A stretch of DNA of 64,000 nt, from the NCBI RefSeq assembly GCF_024166365.1, contig NC_064822.1, positions 101,242,823 to 101,306,822 of the forward strand. The letters are read 5' to 3'. The notes beneath the pieces are model-generated. The model saw nothing but the letters and a program-made list of their open reading frames with translations. It did not search any database and was not told where the DNA came from. The DNA comes from Elephas maximus indicus. Its lineage: Eukaryota; Chordata; Mammalia; Proboscidea; Elephantidae. Numbering within the stretch: the first letter of the stretch is position 1; the number at the start of each line of letters is the position of its first letter. A program made the translations under genes and the position numbers. Shown here one piece after another: positions 9,861 through 18,784 of the stretch.

Positions 9861-10043
9861 GTGGGAAGCCCTGGTGGCGTAGTGGTTAAGGGCTATGGAG
9901 GCTGAAGTCCACTCAGAGATGCCGTGGAAGAAAGGGCTGATGGTCTGAAAAAATCAACCATTGAAAACCCTATGGAGCTCAGTTCTACTCTGACACTTCC
10001 GTGTTACTATAAGTCAGAACAGACTCCATGGCAACTGAAAAAA
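9861..10043 (+). mobile_element. AfroSINE long form with promoter-region deletion
   Basis: Head GAAGCCCTGGTGGCGTAGTG keeps the A-box-like part but jumps from GGCTATGGAGGCTGA to AGTCCACTCAG, losing the anticodon-side stem and most of the B box. The body (CATTGAAAAC near 9960, CCTATGGAGCTCAGTTCTAC) and the tail are intact, ending in an A run. No TSD was found. Confidence 0.8.
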
Positions 10044-10308
10044 AAAAGAATGTGTTAGGAACTGTGCTAGGCAATGTCATGTATGTTTACAGGTAAGGGA
10101 GTCTGGCCTTAAATGTAGTAGGATTAATTAGTGAAGACATGTGAACTGGTGAGACTGTTTAGGGACCATGATTTGATAAAAGTTTATCTGCACATAATAC
10201 CCAGGGCTGATGAAGGTATGGTGATACTGTCGCATGTATACGCTATTGGAGACAGTGCAAATTGGAACAAATTTTTAAACACAAATTTGGTAATATATGG
10301 TAACAGCT

Positions 10309-10478
10309 ACCAAAACCAAACCAAACCCCTTGCCGTGGAGTGGATTCCAACTCATAGCAACCCTATAAGACAGAGTAGAACTGCCCCATAGAGTTTCCAA
10401 GGAGCACCTGGTAGATCTGAATTGCTGACGTTTTGGTTAGCAGCGTTAGCTCTTAACCACTATACCACCAGGGTTTCC
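10309..10478 (-). mobile_element. AfroSINE-type SINE, short form, full length
   Basis: Reverse-oriented copy: AACCAAACCCCTTGCCGTGG at the 3' end and ACTATACCACCAGGGTTTCC at the tRNA head. A TSD 10297-10308 against 10479-10490 matches at 11 of 12. Confidence 0.92.
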
Positions 10479-10730
10479 ATGGTAACAACTAGATCTATGT
10501 AAATGTTCTCTTGCCATGTCACCCATTAATTCAATTTCTAGAAATTTAAGAAAATACTTTTTTTAAAAAGTAACATTCTTACAGGCAAGAAGAGAATATT
10601 TTTTATTATAACATCTGGAAATCACGTAAACATTAATCATTAAGGAAATGATCAGTAAATTATTGTATATTGACTTAATGAAATGCTATATAAGCATTTA
10701 AACTGATAATTATAAAGCCTATGTAGTAAT

Positions 10731-10900
10731 GGAAACCCTGGTGGCATGGTGGTTAAGAGCTATGGCTGCTAACCAAAAGGTCAGTAGTTTGAATCTACCA
10801 GGCACTCCTTGGAAACCCTATGGGGCAGTTCTTCTCTGTCCTATGGGGTTGCTATGAGCTGGAATCCACTCGACCACAATGGTTTTTTTTTTTTTTTTTT
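10731..10900 (+). mobile_element. AfroSINE-type SINE, short form
   Basis: Head GAAACCCTGGTGGCATGGTG, ACTCCTTGGAAACCCTATGG, tail GCTATGAGCTGGAATCCACT and a long T run. A TSD is only weakly suggested. Confidence 0.9.
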
Positions 10901-11059
10901 AATATAGCAACAGGTAAAATGCTCATGATGAATGCTTAAAATAATGAATGAAAGAATATGTGCCAGAATATTATATCAAAGTTATTCACTAGCCCTGGAA
11001 GGGAATGTGAAAACAGAAAGCGATTGGTTTGTTACAGTAGTAGAATTCAGAGTGTTTTT

Positions 11060-11560
11060 TCCTTTGTTGATGTGAGTGGCCATTGTTCTGGTCAACTAGC
11101 GTCTCTTCCACCCTCCTCTGATAGTATTACCCACATTGTCTTTGTGGAACTGTGTGGGCATGTGAACCAGGTTGGGCTAATAAAAATTCTTAACTGAGAT
11201 TTTCTGTATGGACTCAAGAAAGAAAAATCTTGACCACTGGCCAATGAGAGGATGACGTGTGTCCAGTGTTGTTGGTGGCCTTGCCTTTTCCCCCCTGCCA
11301 AATGGAGGCAACGTGCCTTGTAGTAAGAGAGAAGGAAAAGCTAGAGGGATAGACCAGGAGTTGGAGAGACAGATGGAGGGATATATAGATTGGGGGGAGG
11401 GATGTTGGGAGAAATAAATAGGCAGACTCGGTTGATGACAATTTCTGGGAATTATCTTGAGGAAAGAGATAACAATTTTTAAGACCCTGAGCCAAACCTA
11501 AATTTGTCACTTGTGAGAACCCACAAAATTCCTTTCCTTTATATGAGTTAACGTTGTGTG
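11060..11560. other. Possible old interspersed repeat, unassigned
   Basis: Phrases such as 'GGCATGTGAACCAGGTTGGG' and 'CACTGGCCAATGAGAGGATG' are typical of old mammalian LTR or MER repeats, but I cannot name the family or set ends. Short frames here show no domain. Confidence 0.35.
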
Positions 11561-11954
11561 GTTTCTTGCAATTGAAAGTATTCTGACAATATAATTGATT
11601 TAATTATAAGGTGCATTTACTCTATGTTAGAATCTGCTAAGCTTTCTGTTTCTTTTGTTGTTTGTTTTTAAATAAAACCCTCTTTACTGAAGTCACTGGA
11701 ACAGTTTGTACTTGTGTGTAAATACTGCATTTGTGAATCATTTCCTATTAGGCCATCAATAGACTTTTGATGCTTATTGAACTGTCACTTCCTCTCAGGC
11801 CTCTCTCTTAGCTTTTCCTGCAACAATAGCCATGTTAGCTGTTTCCCCACATCCTGTTTCTGACAATAGCCACCCAAAGAATGCTTGAAAAGAACACTGT
11901 GAATGGCATCATGAATTCAAATCTGTACAAGGCAGCAATGTATGGGGAATTCTG

Positions 11955-12060
11955 AAATTAGTCCACAAATATTTACTGAGCATCTACTACATGCCAGACA
12001 CCATTCTAGGTACTGGGGCTACAATAGTGAAAACAAAAGTAGGCAGAGCCCCTGCCCTCA
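11955..12060 (-). mobile_element. L2 3' end remnant
   Basis: Minus-strand L2: CCACAAATATTTACTGAGCA, CCATTCTAGGTACTGGGGCT, CCCTGCCCTCAAGGTGCTTA. Confidence 0.75.
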
Positions 12061-12169
12061 AGGTGCTTAAATCTGTGGGTGCTTCTGTGTGTGCATCCTG
12101 GGGGTGCAGGAGCAGGGGAGTTCTAGTCTAGGAATTTACTTAGCAGCTATCACTTATTTACTTAGTAGC

Positions 12170-13025
12170 CTTGCACAGGGTAATAATCAACATGTATTGA
12201 ATATTTACCCAGTGCCACACCTATATGTATTAATTATTAATGCTTGTAGCACCCAATGAGGGAGGTACCATTGTTTTGCCATTTTATCAGATGAGGATCC
12301 ACTAATCATCTATTAGTTTGTCATACTGTGGTGGCTTGCATGTTGCTGTGATGCTGGAAGCTATGCCACCGGTATTTCAAATACCAGCAGGATCACCCAT
12401 GGTAGACAGGTTTCAGCAGAGCTTCCAGACTAAGACAGACTGGGAAGAAGGACCTAGTGGTCCACTTCTGAAAAATTGACCAGTGAAAACCTTATGAACA
12501 GTAGTGGAACATCAGGATTGGAGGACCAAAGAATTGATGCATTTGAATTATGGTGTTGGTGAAGAATATTGAATATACCATGGACTGTCAGAAGAATGAA
12601 CAAGTCTGTCTTGGAAAAAGTACAGACAGAATGCTCCTTAGAAGCGAGCATAATGAGACTTTGTCTTACAAACTTTGGACATGTTATCAGAAGAGACCAG
12701 TCCTGGAGAAGGACATCATGCTTGGCAAAGTAGAGGGTGCTCAAAAAGAGGAAGATGCTCAACGAGAGGATTTGACACAGTGGCTGCAGCAATGGGCTCA
12801 TGCATGGCAATGATTGTGAGAATGGTGCAGAAGTGGACAGTGTTTTCTTCTGTTGTGCACAGGATCGCTATGAGTTGAACCAACTCGATGGTACCTAACA
12901 ACAACAACCAGATGAGGATACTGAGGCATGAAGAGTATATTTAGTGTGCCCAAGATTAGAGCTAATAAGTGGCAAAGATAGATTTGAGTCTGAAGCAGTC
13001 TGGCTCCTTATCATTAGACAATACT
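12170..13025 (-). mobile_element. MIR split by a later RTE insertion
   Basis: MIR sequence 12170-12298 (GTATTGAATATTTACCCAGT ... ATTTTATCAGATGAGGAT) continues at 12909-13025 (AGATGAGGATACTGAGGCAT ... TCTGGCTCC). The gap is exactly the RTE-derived insert plus its TSD. Confidence 0.8.
12299..12908 (+). mobile_element. Internally deleted RTE: 5' UTR joined to 3' end
   Basis: The first ~200 bases (GTGGTGGCTTGCATGTTGCT, GGTATTTCAAATACC hairpin, AGACTAAGACAGACTGGGAA) match the 5' UTR seen at the far end of the full-length copy near 24050-24225. After about 12510 it jumps to the last ~400 bases of the LINE (TTATGGTGTTGGTGAAGAAT ... TCGATGGTACCTAACAACAA). A perfect 11-bp TSD (12288-12298 and 12909-12919) shows this was inserted as one unit. 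The short frames inside are C-terminal RTE remnants and lack the RT core. Confidence 0.88.
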
Positions 13026-13229
13026 TCTTACATAATGTAAGCAGTCTGCTCAGAAATGCTAGATCTTGCACTTAAACTCATTTTTTCAAATTTTCAAAAT
13101 TTTTTATTAAATTAAATTTTGGTGGTGAGGTGTACAGCTATCCAGCCAGGATAAGGCGAAGGGAGATTCCCTTTTCAACGTGTTATAATTTGAGCCATAG
13201 AGAAAAATCTTCTGAAAAAAATGAATGCA

Positions 13230-13570
13230 TCCGTTCATTCTATTCAAGAGATGTTCACCGAGCTGATTTTGTAGAAAGCCCTCAGTTTAACAGGGGTAAA
13301 AGGAGAATTAATACATCCTTAAAAAAAAAAAAAAAAAAAAACAGCTTGGTAAGTCCCATAATTAACGAATTAAAATGGTGCTTTGGGAGCATTGAGAAGT
13401 GGAGGGAGGGGAAAGAGAGAAGGAAATGTCATGAAATGGTTAACAATTCAGCTGAGCCTTGAAATAGGAGTCGAAGTCCTTTAGTGGACATGAGGGAGGG
13501 ACTGGAAGAGGAAAGGCCTTCTGGGGAAGGATCTGCTTTCAAACTCACTCATGGATGTCCTGGGAATTGG
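13230..13570 (-). mobile_element. Probable L2 remnant with A-run
   Basis: Degenerate minus-strand L2-like blocks (CATCCGTTCATTCTATTCAA, AATTCAGCTGAGCCTTGAAA, GGAAAGGCCTTCTGGGGAAG). A 20-base A run at 13321 interrupts it. Confidence 0.4.
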
Positions 13571-14395
13571 AGGTGGCTCTAAGTACGGCCCTAGAAAGAT
13601 AGGTAGAGACTATGTAAATTAAGAGACAGCTTTTAGACTTATCTTCAAGGTCAGGTGTCTATAAACTTTTTCATCTTCTTACATATAAAAGTAAAAATAA
13701 CTTGAGCATGCACTCCTCAAATATGTAGTTATTCAATAATGCATTTTGATATTTATATGCATGTACTATCATACTAATCTGTTATATCCTTTATAAAACA
13801 TACAGAAATAATATTTAAATATTTATAATATTAAATATATATTAAATAAATATTTAAACATATATCTAGATTTTTGTTCCCACAAAAATGTTATTAAATA
13901 TTAGAATGACCAATGCAATGAAAATGCTTATATATTTTTGAAAACATTGGCTTAACACTTTGTGATAGGATAATCTAAAGGACTGGTTCTAAGTTTAAAG
14001 GACCAGTCCTGGTTTTAATCAAAAAATCATACCTCGCAAGGAGGTGGCTTTCCAATAGAAGAAGTGTTTGTTGGCAGGACTAACTAAATCATGATGCTAC
14101 TTTTTTTTTTTTTTCCATCTCAAGCACCATACTCAGGTTTTTCTTGAAATTTAATTAATAACTTTCCATCTTCCCTGATGTTAATCAGTCATTCCTGCAA
14201 ACTCTTTGGAAGGTGCAGCATTTTTATATTTTTAGCAGTTGGTTAAACCCATGGATAGTCTTCATCTGGGATATTTTAAAACAGGCTAGAAACTGTTTTT
14301 TTTTTTTTTTTATGTGCAGGTAGGAGAGTTTTTTATGTGACACATTCACATTATTTTCAGCCATCAACTCATCAATAATGGGCAACGTTTTCCCA
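13571..14395. other. AT-rich interval, no gene seen
   Basis: Contains TTAAATATATATTAAATAAA-type sequence around 13830-13860 and T runs at 14101 and 14299. Nothing recognised. Confidence 0.45.
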
Positions 14396-14399
14396 GTTG

Positions 14400-15107
14400 T
14401 GTTAGTTATCTCTTGCTGGGTAACAAATTATCCCCACAATTAGTGGCTTAAAACAACAAATGTTTATTATCATAGTTTCTGTGGGTCAGGAATCCAGGAG
14501 TGGCTTAGGTGTATTCTTTTGGCTCAGGGTCTCTCACAAAGCTTCAGTTGGGGTGTTGGGTGGACCTTCAGTCATCTTAAGGCTGGCCTTGGGGAGAATC
14601 TGCTTCTAAGCTCACTCACATGTCTGTTGGCAGAACTCAGGCTCTCACTGATTGTTGGCTGGAGACAGCAGTTCTTTCCAGTAGACTTCTCCATAGAGAA
14701 AGAATGAGAGAGGGAGAGCATGATGGAAGTTACAGTCTTTGTAACAAAGTCTTGGAAGCAAATTTTGCCATAGTCTATTCAATATAAGCGAGTCATTAGA
14801 TCCAGCCTACACTCAAGGCGGGTGGATTACACACGAACATGAATATCAGGAAGAAGTGATCACTGGGGGCAATCTCAAGAGACTGCCTATACCAGTTGCA
14901 GTTGAGTTGACTCCTACTCAAGGTGACCACATGCGTGTCAGAGTAGAACTGTGCTCTGTACAGTTTTCAATGGCTGATTTTTCCAGGAGATCAGCAGACC
15001 TTTCTTTGGAGGAGCCTCTAGGTTCACTTGAACTTCCAACTTTGCGGTTAGCAGCTGAGTGTTAACTGTTTGCACCACCCAGGGATGCCCAGAGACTGCC
15101 TATTACA
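14400..15107 (-). mobile_element. Old ERVL-type (MLT2-like) LTR, split by a SINE
   Basis: On the plus strand it starts TGTTAGTTATCTCTTGCTGG, continues AGTGGCTTAAAACAACAAAT, TCTGTGGGTCAGGAATCCAG and CACAAAGCTTCAGTTGGGGT, and ends GAGACTGCCTATTACA. This is the inverse of an LTR whose 3' end reads '...aagccactaag...tagataacta'. A SINE (14891-15090) sits in its last 20 bases. Confidence 0.65.
14891..15090 (-). mobile_element. AfroSINE long form nested in ERVL LTR
   Basis: Minus-oriented: GCAGTTGAGTTGACTCCTAC tail, TTTCAATGGCTGATTTTTCC body, GCGGTTAGCAGCTGAGTGTT head. A perfect 13-bp TSD (14878-14890 and 15091-15103) consists of LTR sequence. Confidence 0.92.
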
Positions 15108-15109
15108 CT

Positions 15110-15970
15110 CACTTTCAAAACTGCAAATTAATTTTGAAAAGCGGTTACTTTCTCATTCATCATTAAAACCTCATCTTTACTTTGAAGAGACATTCTAAAA
15201 ATATTTACTTTTCTGAAAATATCTGCATAATACTGATAGCCACTAGTCATCACAAGAAAGATCAGATAGTGTGGGACCCTTGTCTTTTGTAAATAAAAAA
15301 AATTAGTAAATCATTTTACGTTGGACAACTCCTTTAAGTATTTTGCAGGGCTTCAAACTGGTTCTACCCAGTTCAGTCATGACCAAGGAAGTGTCACTGG
15401 AACAGACCCGAAAGATAGCTGCAATAGGAAAAATTACAAGCCAAAGGCCTCCTAGACAATCTCCCTCTTAGGGAATAAGGACAGCGTATGCGTTGCATGG
15501 CAACCAAATCTCTTGCCCTTGGATTTTGAGCACAGTCTGAAGCCCCGGTCCCCCACTCAAAGATGGTGGCTCCCTGCTCAAAGATGGCGACTGACCATGC
15601 TGCTTAGAATGTGTGTGGCTCTGCTATGGTCCTGCAAACAATCCAATCTCATGCATCAGGTTCCTGAAAGGATTCACTATGCCTCTTCTGAGTCTCCTAC
15701 TCCAGGGCTTCGACCTATGAAAAAATTATGGGTAAGATTATGTTTAAAAAAAAAAAAAAAGGAATTGCAAAGAATCTACTTTGTAAAGGGCTTAGTGTTA
15801 TAAAACTAACCACTGATGGTGTCCTGAACTATGTAGAATGCAATATATACCTATATACTGAAAAGTGAAAAAATGGAGAAGGATGCCACTGTCACGCCTC
15901 CCTTTTATCCTTTAAGGATCATTAGATATATGAGGTGAAAGTCACAGGGTGAGGACACCAGTTTTATTCA
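15110..15970. other. Unassigned; local 21-bp duplication
   Basis: Around 15555-15595 a motif CTCAAAGATGG(T/C)G occurs twice, 26 bases apart, inside sequence that could be part of an LTR (AAGATGGCGACTGACCATGC). Frame 15513-15803 has no recognisable domain. Confidence 0.35.
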
Positions 15971-15984
15971 ATACATTAAATATT

Positions 15985-16287
15985 GCTGTTGAGTCAGCTC
16001 CAACTCATGGTGACCTTATGTATAACAGAACAAAACATATCCTAGTCTTGTACCATGATCATGATCATTGGCATGTTTGAGTCCGGTTGGATAATATTCT
16101 GTCCTGGCTAGTATTTGGAAGTAAATCACCAGCCCTTTCTTCCTAGTCTGTTTTAGTCTGGAAGCTCTGATGAAACCTGTCCATCACGGGTGAAACTGCT
16201 GGTATTTGAAATACTGTTGGCATAGCTTCCAGCATCACAGCGACATGCAAGCCATTACAGTACAAAGAACTGACAGATGGGTGGTGG
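15985..16287 (-). mobile_element. Two-ended RTE derivative (5' UTR + 3' end, no ORF)
   Basis: On the plus strand, RTE 3' end sequence (TGAGTCAGCTCCAACTCATG, GATCATTGGCATGTTTGAGT) runs directly into RTE 5' UTR sequence (ATAATATTCTG, CTTAGTCTGG-like block, ATAGCTTCCAGCATCACAGC, CTGACAGATGGGTGGTGG). The whole ORF is absent. A perfect 12-bp TSD (15973-15984 and 16288-16299) brackets it. About 303 bp. Confidence 0.9.
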
Positions 16288-16559
16288 ACATTAAATATTA
16301 GTACATTTTAATTACTTTCTAATTATTTTCATTGTAGTTTTGTTAAAAATATGGAAACGTGGAAGTGCTAATATTGTTTTTCTGAACCACCCTGGATCAT
16401 CTGGTACATCCCTGGGAGGCATGCACACTCTTTTGGAGACCTCTGCTCTAGGACAATGGCTCTTAACTCAGGATTTATTGCCTACAGATGATTCGTTTTC
16501 AAGAAGTGAAAAGAAGTGGCCAAAGCTCTAATCAGATTCCAAAAAAAACGTTAAGCACC

Positions 16560-16910
16560 ACTGGTCTAGGCAATGAGTAACCACTGAAAGATTTTAAGGA
16601 GAACATAAAGAGGTTTACAATTTAGAATGCTCCTCTTGTAGTGACCTTATATAGGGTCACTAGGAGTCGGAATCAACACGACGGCACACAACCACAACAA
16701 CAGCAACAACAATGCTTGTAGCAGAATGGAGGGTAGCTTGGAGAGGGCAAGCTGGGAGACAGGGAGAGCAGTAGAAGTCCAGGTCCTTCAGCAAGGCAAA
16801 AAGTAATGAGGGCTGGAACCAAGGCAATGGGAGTGTGGTGGGAAAGGGGGGTCTTGTGGGTGCATGAAGATCAGCATGGGCCCCAAAGAGGTGAGAGGTC
16901 ACTAAACCAC
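16560..16910 (-). mobile_element. L2 remnant with small retroposed tail inside
   Basis: Minus-strand L2 blocks 'CACTGAAAGATTTTAAGGAG' and 'GGCAAGCTGGGAGACAGGGA' flank a 73-bp RTE/SINE tail. Confidence 0.55.
16642..16714 (+). mobile_element. 73-bp RTE/SINE 3' tail insertion
   Basis: Consists of ATAGGGTCACTAGGAGTCGG, AATCAACACGACGGCAC and a CAA-rich end. A 7-bp repeat CTTGTAG (16635-16641 and 16715-16721) is a probable TSD, so even this short piece appears to be a complete, severely truncated insertion. Confidence 0.75.
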
Positions 16911-16976
16911 TGAGCACTTTAGAAAGAAATCATATCAAAATGAAATGAGAAGTCAGGTCCTCTACCCTTTTTTCTT

Positions 16977-17255
16977 GGGGGCAGTGGTGGTTCAGTGGTA
17001 GAGTTCTCATCTTTCATGTGGGAGACCTGGGTTCAACTTCTAGCCAGTGTACCTAATGTGTAGCCACCACCCATCTGTCATTGGAGGCTGTTGTGTTGCT
17101 ATGATGCTGAACAGGCCTCAGCAGAGATTCCAAACTAAGATGGACTAGGATCTACTGGTGATCTACTTCTGAAAATCAGCCAGCGAAAACCCTGTGGGTC
17201 ACAATGGTCTAATCCCCTTGTACATGAGGTTTGATGGCAGCTAACAACAGCAATA
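16977..17255 (+). mobile_element. Chimeric SINE: tRNA-Gly head, RTE 5'-UTR body, RTE tail
   Basis: 16981-17046 resembles a tRNA-Gly gene (GGTGGTTCAGTGGTAGAGTT A box, GAGACCTGGGTTCAAC B box). 17065-17205 follows the RTE 5' UTR in order (CCACCACCCATCTGTC, TGTTGCTATGATGCTGA, TCCAAACTAAGATGGACTAG, CTACTTCTGAAAATCAGCCA). 17220-17255 is the RTE-type tail (TTTGATGGCAGCTAACAACA). TSD is weak (T-rich flanks). The head differs from the AfroSINE head, so it is a separate SINE type. Confidence 0.82.
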
Positions 17256-17630
17256 TTTTTTTCATAAAATTTCCCCTCCTTTATTTTTAATTAGTTTTTG
17301 GAGATTCAAGCTGGAAAAACAAGGAGAGATTTATAAAGGTGACATCAATATTTAAAGAATCTAGTAACATTGTAATAGAAGAAGGGTGTTTGGGAGGAGG
17401 GGCTGTCGGGTGATACTGGATCCTCAAATAAATCTGTAGTCAGGTAAACATTTTCTGAGTTGGAAAATATAATTGATTTGAATTCCAAGGATGCGCTTTC
17501 TTCAAGAAGGGTGGGATAGTTTAAAATATTTTTTTTTTTTTTAAGATTTTAAATTTCTTTCCATCTATAATGGTCAGACTCACTTTGGTTTTGTCTTGGT
17601 TGAGCTTCCTTTCCTGATCAGTCTCTTATC
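17256..17630. other. No gene seen
   Basis: AT-rich, with a T run at 17531. Nothing recognised. Confidence 0.4.
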
Positions 17631-17760
17631 TCTCCTAAGTAATAAACTCACATTTCTGTAGTGCTTTGTACCTTATGCAATGCCTTCACATACATTTTCT
17701 TATTTAACTAGCTCCTTGGGCAAAGCTCTGAGTGTCCAATGTAGCTAAAAATATCTCCAT
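17630..17760 (-). mobile_element. MIR remnant
   Basis: Minus-strand MIR block: AACTCACATTTCTGTAGTGC, TTCACATACATTTTCTTATT. Confidence 0.55.
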
Positions 17761-17803
17761 GGCATCGTTGTCACAATGGATTTTCATAGTAGAGGTGGTT
17801 GTT

Positions 17804-18127
17804 TTATTGGGGTTCAAATGAGTGGGCTGTAGGGGTAGTGGGCATCACGCTTGAACTCACGTGGGAAAAGAAGACTAGCAACTCCGTTTCAACAAGGGCC
17901 TCCTTCAGTCCTTTCATGGCCTCATGTTTCCCAAGGCCCAGACTTGCTAACTGGTCCAGAAATAACAATGTGAACCACTGGCCTTCCCCACTACCTCTGT
18001 AGAGGCTGATGTCATTCCTGCGTCTCATCCAGTGCACAAATCTGTGGAACACGGAGCCAGTGTACTGTGGAAATTGAGGCTGGTGTTGAAGTTGGCTGGC
18101 TCCCCTCCATCCATAGCCACTTCCCAT
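17804..18127 (-). other. Unassigned open frame near a polyadenylation-like signal
   Basis: A 107-residue minus-strand frame (FHRFVHWMRRRNDISLYRGS, LDQLASLGLGKHEAMKGL) ends just before CCCCAATAAAAC on the minus strand. A second overlapping frame runs 18012-18257. The sequence is not a repeat I recognise. No domain or family is identifiable, and chance is a fair explanation at this length. Confidence 0.2.
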
Positions 18128-18369
18128 TAGTAGTGGAGCGAGCCCAGGCTGGGCTGGAGGATGGGTAGGGAGATGATTTGTGCAAGACCCATGTCTCTGA
18201 GTGGCAAGTGTAAGCAGTACATTGTGAATTGTTCCCTATGAGATTATCTTGACTCATAAGATTTATTTCAGCCGTGAGTGGTAATGAAGTGAGACCTCAT
18301 GCTGCGGTTATTTTCACCGTGGTTGATTTTAAACTTTGACAGCAGAATTCCTGGCACATGGATAGAGAT

Positions 18370-18783
18370 TGTTATGAATTGAATTGTGTCCCTCTAAAAC
18401 ACGTGTTGTGAATCCTAACCTCTATGCCTGTGGTTATAATCTCATTTGGGAATGGGACATCTTTGTTATATTAATGAGGCAGGATTAGTGTAGGATGTGT
18501 TTTAAACCAATCATTTTTGAGATATAAAAGACCTTAAACAAGCAAGTGAAAGAAGCAGAGATGGGGGAAGAGAGATGCCAAGCCACTTGAAGATTGCCCA
18601 GGAACAGAAGCTCAGTAGAGATAAGGACCTTCCTTCAGAGCCGACAGAGAGTGAAAGCCTTCCTTTAGAGTTTGCACCCTGAATTCGGACTTCCAGCCTC
18701 CTAAACTGGGAGAAAATAAACTTCTTTTTGTTAAAGCCCTCCGCTTGTGGTGTTTCTGTTATAGCAGCACTAGATAACTAAGA
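18370..18783 (+). mobile_element. Solo LTR, ERVL-MaLR-like
   Basis: Starts TGTTATGAATTGAATTGTGT, contains GAGATATAAAAGACC (TATA) and AGAAAATAAACTTCTTTTTG (polyadenylation signal), and ends GCACTAGATAACTAAGA. The last bases are altered, so the 5-bp flank (GAGAT against GAGGT) is only a suggestion. Shorter than the copy at 5556 through internal deletion. Confidence 0.82.
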
Positions 18784-18784
18784 G

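Noticed and set aside
15540-15600. CpG-rich promoter around ATGGCG motifs
   Set aside because: Only a few CpGs over less than 100 bases; no island and no adjoining gene.
16981-17050. Possible tRNA-Gly gene
   Set aside because: The acceptor end is not complementary and the sequence continues into RTE-derived SINE body, so it is a SINE head.
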